From: Atrina japonica
Taxonomy: Eukaryota; Mollusca; Bivalvia; Pterioida; Pinnidae
Assembly (NCBI GenBank): GCA_030159075.1
Contig: BROG01000234.1
Location: forward strand, 903,688-967,687
Reading direction: 5' to 3'
Length of the DNA: 64,000 nt
The notes beneath the pieces are model-generated. The model ran no database searches. It was given only the letters and a program-made list of their open reading frames with translations, and was not told the origin of the DNA. The position numbers and the translations under genes were made by a program. Positions 1 through 10,560 of this stretch are shown piece after piece (position 1 is the first letter of the stretch; the number at the start of each line of letters is the position of its first letter).

Positions 1-93
1 CTCTAATTTCTGCATAACACTGCCTGATTCCTCATCTCTTTTCTTCTCCAATTCTGCTATTACACCATCTATATCTTTCACTTTTTGCTCCAC
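1..93 (-). CDS. SMC2: SMC2 coding exon 7 (residues 270-300), cut by the window edge
   Basis: Acceptor ttattcag ends at 94, and the exon reads [20 protein letters not shown] and [11 protein letters not shown] up to base 1. It matches the coiled-coil stretch 'ELEKRKDKETGG' of SMC2. No donor is reached, so the exon continues outside the window. Confidence 0.92.
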   Translation of the reverse strand, partial: MEQKVKDIDGVIAELEKKRDEESGSVMQKLE

Positions 94-3000
94 CTGAATA
101 ATGGTTATTGAAATGCAAGATTTTGTTTTAATTTCATACCATAACATTTATTTCAGATACATCCATCCTTCATAATGAATGTAGACTCTTATAGTTAACA
201 CAAAATAAAATCACTTTTGGTCTTACATCCCAGCATGGTGAACATAAGAAGAATCAAAGATTATAAAGCTCATCTCACAGCCACATTTTCTATCCCCCAT
301 TAACACAAACCTCAACCAATGTTCTTAACCACAAAGCTCTTTAACATTTCAATGGTGATCATCAAAATACAGCTTCAAGTTCCACTACACACTAAAGAGT
401 TCCACTACACAACAAAGAGAGCCAACAGTACAGTATCATAAAAATGCTTTACTCATAATGTGTTGTACTAGGTGAAGTATCTGTATGATTGAGCTAATTT
501 TTCTTTATTTAAAGTTTTTCTTTAGTAATGAATATACATGTAAGAATTAGAATTCAAACACTCTGATGAAATAAATTAAATTCTAACACTTTTCAAGGGT
601 ATTTTTGTTTTTTAAGAACTTTTCAAGGACTAACTCTACATACAAGAACTTCTGAGGTCTGTGTGAAATCTGAAGGTCATTTTTGTAAGAAATACAATGA
701 TAATCCAGCATCTGGAGTACAGGTTGTGGTTAGGATCATTAAACACATGTACAATACATATAGTCAAACCTGTTTTAGCAACCACCTGTGTATAAAGACC
801 ACCTGGTCACAAAGACTGTTTTTGCTGTCCAACAGTACCGTTTGTGTACCAATCAACCTCTATATAAAAACTTCCCTATAAAGACTGGTTTGTTGTGTCC
901 AGAAGGCAGTCTTTATATACAAGTTTCATTGTACATACATGCACCATCACAAATCAGTTTAGCTGATGTATATGCAGTAGAGGCAGGTAAATTTGACCTC
1001 AACCAACTTTCTTAACCCTTTCAATACTGCAACATCACAGGTGCATAGTGACGTTATGCACTGTAGCAGTTTTACATTTTCTGCAGTCTGCTCACTGTAG
1101 CATATTTTCATCATGATGTTGTTTTACTGTGCAGTCTGATTTTTATGAGTGTGGAGTGAATAAATTTGTGAGAGAAATTTTAAGATGATCTATTTCGTAC
1201 AAATAGAACTTTTGAATGAAAAACTTGAATAAATCAATACATTCTAAATACATGTATAGTTTATTCTATACACAATCTTTCCTTTGCATTTCATATCAAA
1301 AATTGCATATTCATTTGTTCTCTGAAAAATGTTATGTATAAATTCATCATGAAAAAGGAGATAAAATATGCTAACTCATTTGATAAAAAATCCAAATTGT
1401 AAATTGGACCAATATTTTCAGCTGTAAATGTGTTGAATTCAATGCTTTGATTTAAATTATTTGTCGACACAGGTCCCGTGATGTAGGTTTCTGCATTGAA
1501 GTTGTCTGTAAAATCATTGTCACCGCTAACATCTAATTCTGAACTGATATCTATCTTGTATTCTGTTTCCGTAGAAATAGGGTTTACATGTTGTTCACGT
1601 GCAGAATCATCATTCAACTCAGATACTAAAAAGTCATTTTAAAGTCGGAATCAGAGTTGAAAATATCTAGAATATCTTGGGAGAATCTCGGATGCATAAG
1701 CAGCAGCCGTTTTTCAATGACTTTTATTCACTGATTTCAATATAATAGCACTTTTATATTCGTCGTAACTTGTTTATTTTCGCCAGCATCCATTACCTGT
1801 ACACGTGATAATATAGACTAAAGTCTCATCTAAACTCTCGTTATAATCGTGATTTCCGGTCATAAACTGAAACTGGAAAAAACCCATTGAAAGTTAAAGA
1901 CAAACACGGCGGTTTCCGACGTTCTCGTAATCAGTGGTTGAACTTCTATCGGTCAATTGTGGACGTTATCATGAATAGTGAACAATGAATTTAGCTGACG
2001 ATTTTCGACACTTTTGAAATGAAAGGATTAACTGGACACCACCCCAGGCGATAGAATAAGCTCTTCAACGTCACTGAAGTGATAAAAACTGATTATGTGG
2101 AATTTCAGTTTTGAGTAACAAGGCCTTCTATACAGGAACCATTGTACAAATAAATAACTTGTACAGTTAATTTCATATTCTCTTTTATGTATCAAAATTA
2201 TTGCTAAAAAGCATTGTCTCTAAAGACATATGGCTATCTACCTCTATCATCCTCTCCTTTAAAGCTTGAATGGATTCTTGCATTTCCAGCAAATCCTCTG
2301 CACTCTTCTTTTTCCTCTCCTGAAGAAAGAAACAACAAATTTTACAACTATTCCCCTCTATATTTCCAAATAAAAATTAAATATGGTTGATTTAATTCCA
2401 AATAACTGGCAGACAATGAACTTTCTGCATACAGTTAAGCCTGTCTATAAGACCGCCCAAAGGGAATTTCAAAAAACGGTCTTTCTAGACATTTGGACTT
2501 TATATATAGGTTCATCGAGTTTAATCATGCTGAATAATGAATACAAAACAGCACTCTAGTAAACATTAACAAGAAGCACATTATTTTTCTTAAAAATTAG
2601 ATTATTATATTTTTACGTTCTACACCGATACACAAAAAGATAAACCACAGTCCGGAATCCCTATTCTCTTTCCTACCAGTGGTTTCATGTGCCTGAAATA
2701 ATTCGTAGCTAATGAATATTTATAAGGACGTGTGTCCAATTTATCAGTGGTTGCGATCGGCAATGGAAGTAATCGTGTAGTCCATTGATCCAATACAATT
2801 ATGAAATTGCTTAAAAGCCTGGATCTGATTAGATGATGAATGCGAGCACCGCTTACTTGAACTGGCTGAGGCTTCATGAATAATAAAAGATATGCACGAA
2901 TGATTTCAGGAACATGAAACCGCGGGTAGGAAATAGCATAGCGATTCCAGACCATGGTTTTACGACAATGGGTCTGTACAAACTCTGAATAATCTGGTTT

Positions 3001-6000
3001 GATTACCATATTTTACGGCCTATAGGTTGATATTTTTTTTCTCCAAAGTCGTGACCTCGACCTATTCACCACATCGACTTATCTTAGAGAAATATTTAAC
3101 TTGTGTCTGCAATTCCTCATTTTCACATCATAATTCAGTAATTCAACATTTTTCACTGGATAATCTAGGGGCCTACTCCAAACACCCATTTGTATTTACA
3201 CTTAATAGAACTATTAAATGTGCGTAATGCACTGTGTTCATAATCAAGTGACAAAATAATGATCTTTCAAGTTACAATATCATTGGGATTCAAGACTGTG
3301 TCAGAAACTGCGTGATAAAAATACATTGTTTACATTATATTTATACCTGACAGTTTTTACTTTTGAATGATTCCCTTATCTTGGCACCCCACTGTGAAGT
3401 TGAAGTCTTCATTCAGATTTTCAGGACACTACAAGCTGTGTTCACTGAAACGTGACCTTCAACTAATAAGGACCATGCGACTGTCTTTGAAGTTGGGAAA
3501 GATTTGGAAAAAGTGTTACATAAATTAATTGACACTCAACCTTGAGTATTTAATTGTTTGACAATTGCAGCTACATAATAATTTAGGCCAATGTAAAGAT
3601 AAGACAAGGATTGAGGTCGCTTGTGTTAACGGCATAAAGAATTTAATGATGATTTGACAGGTAACATAATAGCGATGTATGTACACATAATCAGTACACA
3701 CAAGTAAAATAAATGATGTTAAATATGATAAAATGCAACTTGTACGCTTTTTAATCACTCCTATTTAATAATGTACAGTAAAATAGGCCTATTACCCTCA
3801 TTATTTTGATAGGCTACCATTGTTTTAGCACCAGATTAAACATTAACGATGTATTTTTGTGTTCTCCCACTCATGTTTCCATCTCTGCCGACATCGACCT
3901 GTCTTCCACTTAGACCTATCTCATACTCAAACCTGGATTTTTGCCAAAAATCGGCCATTCGACCTATCCACCACATCGACCTATAGGCCATAAAATACGA
4001 TAATGTAAATAATTATCATATATGTTATGTTGATACCAAGAAAGCTTGGCGAAATTGCTATGACATAATAACTAACAAAATTGAAAATCCAAATTTTTAA
4101 GTGGTGTTAAAACCTGACCTGAAATAGTTTTTTTTAGATTTGACTTACCACAGCACATACAAACTGATAAGCTATATACAACTTATTCAGATGCTCCAGT
4201 TCTCTGATTATCTTTTGATATTCCAAATATGATGATCTTTCATCCTTAAGCTTTGTAAGTGTTGGAGTAATGTCCTCTTTCAAGATCTGAAACATATAAG
4301 AGGAAGTTTTTTAGGTATTTTTTTTCCAAAATGACAAAATTATCTCAATAGAAGAGATATAAATATCAATAAGAGGCAAACAACAATTTTTCTGCTGTAC
4401 CCTGTCAAAGGTTTCTCTGCTGTTAGGTAGATATGGTGTATATACCAAACCTAAAAAGTTTTCTTTTTTGTTTTATAGTGAAAATAAAGAAAGTTCAAGA
4501 TTCATCAGATATGAGAGATAGAGACAAAGAAACCAAAGAGAGTTAGAGGAGAGAGCACAAAACAGTTAAAGGAAATATATCTCAGGCCTTTTATAATAAT
4601 ATAATCCAAAAGTTACTGATACTTTGGCATAATCCATATTTTTGTTACGGTACTAAAAGCTTTATGCATATGCAAAACTAATTGTTTCACAGTATGAAAT
4701 TGATAAAAACTTCACGGATTAACCTACTTTTGTTTGTGCTGATTTGAGAAAGAATATTAACTGCTATTAAGCCAAACCTGCAGCCATAATGCAGGCCTTC
4801 CCATATTCTTTAACTTGGGCTGTTCAAATCAAAGTGTTATAATACTCACAGTGTCTATTTCTCTTAGTTTTGCATCTTTTTTCTCAATGGTCTTTTGTGC
4901 TGCCTCTTTTTTACTTTCATACAATCTGGTTCCTGCAGCCTCTTCAATCATGGACAAGATCTGACAAACAATAATTAAAAAAAAAGATAATAGATGGTAC
5001 ATAAGGATTTCAGTGAAAATAATGTGTAATTTTTGTCAATTTAAACATATAGATTTGATATATACCTCTGGAGGTTTCATGTTCAGTACTTTGGTAATTC
5101 GGCCTTGCATGATCAGAAAATGTGGATTGTTGACGTTCAGCTGGACAGACCTAAACAAGTCCTGTACGCGAGTATTGTTTGCATTACTACCATTGATCAA
5201 GTATTTATTTCTGCCTCCAATAACAACCTGCAATATACAAAAACAAAATAATAATTTGAAAAAATAAACAGCTGAAGTTTAAGAATTTTTTTTTTCTTTC
5301 TAAAAACCAATACGAAACGTATGTAACTATTCTGCTGACAATTAAACACACAGATCTTTACTTTACAATTTGAATAGCCAAAGAACACATTGTGTGTTGC
5401 TGCTTGCAGTTTATATAGGGAAACAAAATTTTATATGTAATAAATGAACCAATTCCAGACAGAATATTTCAGGATGCGTTACATTGATAATATTAAAACT
5501 ACTTACTAATCATTACACATCAAACAAATATTTATTTCATGGTGGCATTACAGGGATTAATATCATCAACATGCTGGTCCAGTCCCATTCCCAATGCAAA
5601 ATCTACTATTTTCCCCCAATTTTGAACAAAAATTTCCCTATCATGATCACCATGTCGTTTATTTCATGGTGGCATTACAGGGATTAATATCATCAACATG
5701 CTGGTCCGGTCCCATTCCCAATGCAAAATCTACTATTTTCCCCCCATTTTGAACAAAAATTTCCCTATCATGTTCACCATGTTGTTCACATTCACATTAA
5801 ACAATACAAAGGAAAATTTAGTACATGTATGAACTTCGAAGTCTACAGGTGAAAATCATGTTGTCATTCAAATAAGAGAAGCTAAATGAATTTTAAGTTT
5901 TATGTGGCTTTATTCTTATGAATTAAATGACCATAGTTACTTTTTTCCTCAAGTTGGCTCATTGTGATGTAAAATCCCCAATTGGAAGGGTACAGGATAC

Positions 6001-9000
6001 TGTCCCAAAAAGGCTCTATTAACCCCTGCATTAAAAAAATCAATTTGTTACCTGTCTTGTGATAGTGATTTCATCATATTGCTCATAGCCCAAAGGACTT
6101 TGCTTTTTGTCTGTATTATCAAATGTGATGCTGACTGTTGCCTTGGTGATTCCTGCTTGACCATTCTTATAAACCAGTTCTTGCAAGTTTGTAGCTCTAA
6201 CCTAAAACATCAACAAAATTATTCATGAAAAGAATTAGACACATAAAAATTTATAGAGAAAGAGGTTCTTTGGGGTTTCAAACTAATTAATTATTCAGGG
6301 ATTTTGTGCCATATCATACAGAGCCAAGTTAAGGCCCCATTCCCAATAAATTTGAAAATTTTCTTGTATTTTCACAAGTATAGTTTGTGTACTTTAAAAC
6401 TTCATAATCAGGACTCAGGAAAACCACTCGTCAGTGACTAGTGAAAATCATAATTGGCAAGTGGTTTCAGAATAGCACTTGTCCAGAGGACGAGTATTTA
6501 ATAAAATCAAAAGTTAAAATTTGTAGATAATTTTTGCTCTACACTGTATCCATTAGTATTACCGTACATCGTTAAGTTACGAGCTAACCCAAAATGAAAA
6601 TCTATCTGGTTACGGTACATCTAGCCTGGGTTCCTGGCCCAATCTTACTTCGTCAATGACAGCGTAAGCATCAGTTATCCAGGATCCCTGGCTATGGTAC
6701 ATCTAAATACAATCTGAAAAATAGCATCTGGGACTCGCCTATATTATTTACATCAGTAACAAAATGGCAATAGCCGAGTAGACAATAGAAGCGACACAAT
6801 TTTTTTTCAAAGGCTCAAATAGCGAAGAAAGAAATAAACATCTTGACAAAAATAAAAATAAAACAAACGCCATTGCATCTGATAAAGCAAAGACGGAGCA
6901 TCATCAGTTATATAGAAACTGAAACCATAAGTTTGAGCATACAATTTATTCATGAAACACTTTAGCCTTGGGTCAATTTCTGCTGCATTAGATTAAACTA
7001 GCAATCAAACAATTTTAAAACAGAGAGAGGAAGATAACCGAAAGAGAGATGATTGAAAGAGTGAGATATAAGAAGAATAAAGAGTGGGGGTCAATAAAAG
7101 CTTGGAACATATTTACAAATGAGTAGTATAGTATTTGAAAGAAAAAGTAACAGAAATTTCCAGAGTAAGAAGATAAAAATCCCACTTTATTTACAGGTTC
7201 ATTTACATTCAGAGAGGAAACACTTAAACCCCACAAGAAATCAAAATGTCGTACTAAATGCACAAGGGAGTGGGAAATATATGCCATGGCATTAGGCAGT
7301 GTACCACTGAAAAAAAAACAAGTTTACTAAATTAACACAGAAAAGAGTTATTTTTTTACTTGATACATTATATCATATTACCAAACAAATCATCGCCTTT
7401 TGTAAGTATGAAATTTTGTGCGAGTTACAAAAAAATGGCCTTTATATGCATACCTGTCAACATTAAGAAATTTGTCTGGGGTAGAAAATGCGTACAACGG
7501 TCGAACTTTTTATGAATGCGCTGTCATTCTCATATATATGCGCGTACCAGTTGCATCGAAATAAGTGAAAGGGGAGGGTACAGGAGGGGGGGTCCCACTT
7601 CGGAAACAACAAGAAAAAATTGTAATTTTAAACTTCAATATCTGCCATTTTATGCATCTAAAAGAGAATTATTGTCAATAATACTGATAATATATATACA
7701 TACATCACATTTCTTTTAATTTTCTAGTCGACTTTGAAATTTATAAGGAATAGATATAGGCTTTATTTTGAAGTTTTAATTCATGTAATATATACATGTA
7801 CACACACAGCTTGGGAGACTCAAAATGATGTTATGGTCATTGTGTTATATTAGAATGTTTAAAATTTAGTATTTCTTAATTTGTTATAACAAATTTTAAA
7901 ATATACTAAATTCTGAATATGTTTGATTTGGAATGCAGAAAATAAATAACTAGACTTACCTGGAAGAATTTATATAATCTCAGTTGATTGCTAAATATTT
8001 GGAAGTATGATCATTTTTAAAGTCAAAGGCTTGATTTATTTATTTATTTATTTTTTTGAGATTTGAACATTTATTACCAAAATATTTACATACCCAAATA
8101 TTTATTTGAAGGTTTTTATGTTCATATTGTACCTTTTTCATTAATTGATAAGATAAAACAACAAATGATGACTGAATAGTTCACTAAAAAAAAAAAATGA
8201 GATTTGATAAAGAAAAATCAAATCTGCTTTTAAAAAGAAAAAAAAGATTATTGAGGTTATATAAATGTGTTTACTGTCATTACTGACATTTTATTTAATT
8301 CAATTCAATGTGTTACAAGATGATATTATTATCTTTGTATAAAATATTATGTAAATGAAATAAACATCGTTTTTGTATTGAAATCATCACAAATTTAAGA
8401 TAAATGTATAACATTGTATAGTATGTGGAGTGCGGATGTCATAGAAGACACCACAATCTCGCTTTGGTATTTCTCAGCTTAATTTGTAAAGTAAAATCAT
8501 TGAGGATTGATACAGAAGCTGCATGAAATTAATATAACATCAATGATGTTAATCTTAGATAAATGTATATAGGACAGAACATATGGATAGTGATTATAGG
8601 TGTGGATGTTTAGATATACAGGTAATCCATCTGTATATTAGGTACCTGTTCACAGTACATGTCATTGTATAAATACCATCGGCACACATCCGATAATGAC
8701 ACCTCTGTCTGGTCTAATGACATTAATTAATAAACAGGGTTATTAGTACTTGTTCTTCATGACTATATGGAAGATACAGGGGACTTATATAACCTAGAAT
8801 AGATGTCTTAATACTTCAATGATATGGAGACGCCAGAAATTTCAACTATTTTTTGTCGCCAATTAATAGACTGAAAATTACGATTTAGAACATTTAATCC
8901 CAACAAAAACGTCTACCGATCGCCGGAAAATGGACAAGAAGCGGTAGAAATATAGGGAAATCAGTTGAAAATTAGAAAAATCGGTAGAAATCGGTAGATT

Positions 9001-10379
9001 TTTTCTTGGCGGTAGATGAATAGAAAAATCGGTAGAGTACCGCCGAAATCGGTATACTTGACAGGTATGTATATGGGTCTATAATATAAAACCAATTAAT
9101 GTTAAGAATTCATAAACTGAATTTCCACAGTTATAAGTCCAAATAATAGGGAATAAGATGTCAAGTACAGTAGTTTATCATCAGTTTTGCAGACAATTAA
9201 ACATATAATGCAGTGATAGTATAAGAATCTGTTTTTTACATGTACAAGTATGTGGCTACAAATTGAAAACTTTGGACGAGTAGTTTTTCATTTAGGACAA
9301 GTTCTTTTTGTCAAGCACTTGCCCGTCGGATGAGTGGTTTCAAAATATTTTCCTGACCCCTGATAATTTCAAAAAAATTTTGCTAAAATTCCAAATTCAA
9401 AAAGCTAGGCCCCATTCCCAAAAGATTATGGAAAATCCCTATTATCAATGGTAGCAAGTACATTGTACTAAAACAATTTGCTACAGTGTACTCAAATGTT
9501 AGTTTTGCGACTCCTTCCATTCTTTGAAAGGAAATCTGGATTAAACATCTCCAATCAGACTACAAAATAACAGAAATCGTCGTAACTCATTTACCAGTTA
9601 AACTAGGAATGACCATAACCTGCAGGTTACGATAGCAAGAATGAAGACTTAAAAATGAAAGTCAACAAGAATGAAATGGAGGTTATGTGATTTGTATTTC
9701 TCGTAACCTGAACGATCGCTCCTGTGTTATTTTGTGGTCTGTGCATTGCGCGTCTACTATCTTTTGATATCAATGCAGGGCCATTTTGACTAGGACCATT
9801 TTTGCAGTGGGGCCTTTTTGACTGGTGGCCGTTTTTGCAGTGGGCCATTTTGACCTAAATTCTGTATCAAAATGCAAAAGAGTTTTGAAATGCCAGTTAT
9901 TTTTAGACAAGGGGTTCCAATTCTTAGACAGTAGACATTAATGCAGTTGTATACATTTTGAAAATTAATAAAACCTAAATCTATAATTATAACAGCACAA
10001 CCAATAAACCTGTGGCATTAATAACTTTGTTATGAGAATCATTTTAAATATAATTTTTATAACAAAATCATTCTATTACTATGGCACAGGTTATGCAATC
10101 CTGGGTGAAATAGCAGTATTTGTGACGAAAGGGTAATTCTAATAAGTCTAATGTTATTATTCTGCCGTAGTAAAAGGTAAAAAATGATAAAAGAAACACA
10201 AAATTCCGTACATGCGACAAATTTGTGATGCCGAGAAGAAAACAAATGGAATCCAAAATATTAGATTTGCCACTTCCGTTCAATCCTGTGATTGCATTAA
10301 ACAAAGGATCGAAACCAACTATCTCTGTTCTTTGGGCATATGACTTAAACCCATCTATAACCATTGACTTGATAAACAT
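1..10379 (-). CDS. SMC2: SMC2 (condensin ATPase subunit), N-terminal part, 7 exons
   Basis: SMC2 pairs with SMC4 to form the ATPase core of condensin I and II, which compacts chromosomes in mitosis. Seven minus-strand exons (10379-10212, 6201-6052, 5227-5066, 4960-4850, 4286-4149, 2319-2242, 93-1) join in phase 0 with GT-AG borders and give 300 codons. Visible: the SMC2 N-terminus ([19 protein letters not shown]), Walker [10 protein letters not shown] at residues 32-40, and the Q-loop region [17 protein letters not shown] with Gln147. From about residue 165 the charged N-terminal coiled coil begins. Residue numbering agrees with vertebrate SMC2 as remembered, with no obvious gap through the head. 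The hinge, second coiled coil, signature motif and Walker B lie beyond the left edge. The start at 10379 aligns with family starts; the same frame is open a little further upstream but has no ATG there. Confidence 0.92.
759..932. mobile_element. Short inverted-repeat element (MITE), 'CAGTNAAACYTG' family
   Basis: About 174 bp bounded by TAGTCAAACCTG on the left and CAAGTTTCATTGTA on the right, which are imperfect inverse complements, with flanking TA. The interior carries 'gaccacctggtcacaaagactg' and 'aaagactggtt'. Related copies lie at 22596-22760, 25386-25558 and 63844-63951. CAGT ends with TA duplication are typical of Tc1/mariner-pogo type elements; the assignment is inference. Confidence 0.7.
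1016..2027 (-). mobile_element. Non-autonomous piggyBac-like element with TTAA duplications
   Basis: Bounded by TTAA at 1012-1015 and 2028-2031. The left end reads CCCTTTCAATACTG; the right end, inverted, reads TCCTTTCATTTCA, sharing CCTTTCA next to the TTAA. A minus-strand remnant (1617-1291) reads an acidic N-terminal segment and then ...[12 protein letters not shown] and ELAYFISFF...FFREQMNMQ. This resembles the region before the catalytic core of piggyBac transposases ('GP...YF.LFF...L...I..QTN'). The catalytic DDD core is absent, so it is an internally deleted, immobile or trans-mobilised copy. Confidence 0.8.
1291..1617 (-). pseudogene. Truncated piggyBac transposase N-terminal remnant
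   Basis: An open frame of 108 codons inside the 1016-2027 element. It begins [20 protein letters not shown], is acidic, and ends in a segment like the start of the transposase core. Just upstream, the same strand reads [10 protein letters not shown] followed by a stop, so the original N-terminus is interrupted. There are no catalytic residues downstream before the element's end. Confidence 0.6.
2242..2319 (-). CDS. SMC2: SMC2 coding exon 6 (residues 244-269)
   Basis: A 78-nt exon encoding [20 protein letters not shown] and KERMIE, a coiled-coil arm segment equivalent to the region around 'RSAEELKEMQ' in vertebrate SMC2. Acceptor ttcttcag; donor gag|GTAGAT. Confidence 0.93.
2620..3009 (-). 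other. Unassigned 129-codon ORF in SMC2 intron 5
   Basis: Opens with [20 protein letters not shown] at the edge of the neighbouring inverted-repeat element and contains [15 protein letters not shown] and [21 protein letters not shown] do not recognise it. An ORF of this length is expected about once by chance in 64 kb of such AT-rich DNA. It could be a transposon coding fragment or chance. Confidence 0.2.
3009..3997. mobile_element. 989-bp non-autonomous DNA transposon with 23-bp inverted ends
   Basis: The left end at 3009-3031 and the inverted right end at 3975-3997 agree at 21 of 23 bases (consensus start TATTTTAYGGCCTATAGGTY). A sub-terminal motif 'cgacctatycaccacatcga' occurs near both ends in the same orientation (about 3057 and 3960). 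There is no transposase-like frame inside. Family unassigned. Confidence 0.75.
4149..4286 (-). CDS. SMC2: SMC2 coding exon 5 (residues 198-243)
   Basis: A 138-nt exon encoding [20 protein letters not shown] and then [20 protein letters not shown], the early coiled-coil arm of SMC2. Acceptor tttcag and donor gtg|GTAAGT are strong sites, and the phase is 0 at both ends. Confidence 0.96.
4850..4960 (-). CDS. SMC2: SMC2 coding exon 4 (residues 161-197)
   Basis: A 111-nt exon encoding [20 protein letters not shown], the conserved junction between head and coiled coil, then the start of the coil ([12 protein letters not shown]). Acceptor tgtcag; donor act|GTGAGT. Only about 105 bp of intron separates it from exon 3. 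Confidence 0.96.
5066..5227 (-). CDS. SMC2: SMC2 coding exon 3 (residues 107-160, Q-loop)
   Basis: A 162-nt exon. Begins [20 protein letters not shown] and ends [16 protein letters not shown], containing the Q-loop glutamine (residue 147) that contacts the ATP magnesium in SMC heads. Acceptor tgcag before 5227; donor gag|GTATA after 5066. Confidence 0.97.
5228..6051 (-). other. SMC2: SMC2 intron 2 with a two-copy tandem repeat
   Basis: An 824-bp intron whose centre (5531-5785) is a 127-bp unit present twice. The rest is AT-rich with no recognised feature. Confidence 0.85.
5531..5785. repeat. Two-copy tandem duplication, 127-bp unit
   Basis: 'tttatttcatggtggcatta' begins at 5531 and again at 5658. 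The two units are nearly identical, including 'catcaacatgctggtcc' and 'aaaatctactattttcccc'. The near identity suggests a recent duplication. Confidence 0.95.
6052..6201 (-). CDS. SMC2: SMC2 coding exon 2 (residues 57-106)
   Basis: A 150-nt exon, with acceptor atgttttag before 6201 and donor cag|GTAAC after 6052. Encodes the head segment [20 protein letters not shown] and the strand region ending DEITITRQ. Conservation with SMC2 is near-continuous and both ends are phase 0. Confidence 0.96.
6409..9362. mobile_element. Outer inverted-repeat element (hAT-like ends), interrupted by a nested element
   Basis: The left end CAGGACTCAGGAAAA (6409-6423) and inverted right end CAGGGGTCAGGAAAA (9348-9362) agree at 13 of 15. 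Both sides are flanked by ATAAT. Sub-terminal 'ccactcgtc' and 'acttgtcc' motifs occur at both ends in inverted order. Without the nested 7449-9069 insertion it is about 1.3 kb. CAGGG ends resemble hAT elements, but those usually make 8-bp duplications, so the superfamily is uncertain. No transposase was seen. Confidence 0.6.
7449..9069. mobile_element. Nested 1.6-kb element with 12-bp perfect inverted ends and TATATG duplication
   Basis: CATACCTGTCAA at 7449-7460 and its exact inverse complement at 9058-9069, flanked by TATATG at 7443-7448 and 9070-9075. The right 200 bp carries repeated 'atcggtaga' motifs (8985-9050), a sub-terminal array. No convincing coding frame. It sits inside the 6409-9362 element and is therefore younger. 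Confidence 0.75.
10212..10379 (-). CDS. SMC2: SMC2 coding exon 1 (residues 1-56)
   Basis: Encodes the start methionine, the first beta strands of the ATPase head and the Walker A P-loop GLNGSGKSN, followed by [16 protein letters not shown]. The donor is cat|GTACGG at 10211. Reading through it soon gives non-SMC2 residues, which supports the splice. The next residues ([12 protein letters not shown]) resume in exon 2. Confidence 0.96.
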
Positions 10380-10560
10380 GTTGTCAGAATATCTACTAAA
10401 CACACGAAATACACAGATGAAAAATATTCATGTCAACAAGTTCTTAAATGTGGCGCCCAATTATATTTGATAGTGCGCATGCGTCGATTAACAAGGTAAA
10501 ATGTAATTTCCGAACTCTTAACGGTAAGTGTTACGGGCCACGGAATGTTTATCAGTGATG
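10380..10560 (-). promoter_or_regulatory. Presumed SMC2 5' UTR and promoter region
   Basis: Directly upstream of the SMC2 start codon. The minus strand carries ATTGGGCGCCACATTT at about 10447-10462, close to an E2F-type site (TTTSSCGC with one mismatch), which would suit a cell-cycle gene. There is no TATA box at a convincing place. This is position-based inference. Confidence 0.3.

Larger units (their letters stand above)
94..2241 (-). other. SMC2: SMC2 intron 6
   Basis: A 2.1-kb intron. It holds a short inverted-repeat element (759-932) and a piggyBac-like remnant (1016-2027), both listed separately. Nothing else recognisable was seen. Confidence 0.85.
2320..4148 (-). other. SMC2: SMC2 intron 5
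   Basis: A 1.8-kb intron. It holds a 'cagttaagcctgtctataag' fragment at about 2430-2500 related to the short palindromic elements seen elsewhere. It also holds an unassigned ORF (2620-3009) and a 989-bp inverted-repeat element (3009-3997). Confidence 0.85.
6202..10211 (-). other. SMC2: SMC2 intron 1
   Basis: A 4.0-kb intron, most of it two nested inverted-repeat elements (6409-9362 and 7449-9069). Outside them a 'ggccccattcccaa' motif recurs in direct orientation near 6332 and 9408. A 'gccatttttgcagtggg'-type short repeat lies at 9775-9855. The nested elements account for about three quarters of the intron. Confidence 0.85.

Noticed and set aside
5013..5388. Small plus-strand and alternative-frame ORFs over 5013-5388
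   Set aside because: They overlap SMC2 exon 3 and its intron on the other strand or frame; the SMC2 frame is clearly the real one.
9627..9848. 73-codon minus-strand frame (KNG repeats)
   Set aside because: It derives from a short imperfect tandem repeat (gccatttttgcagtggg) and has no recognisable domain.
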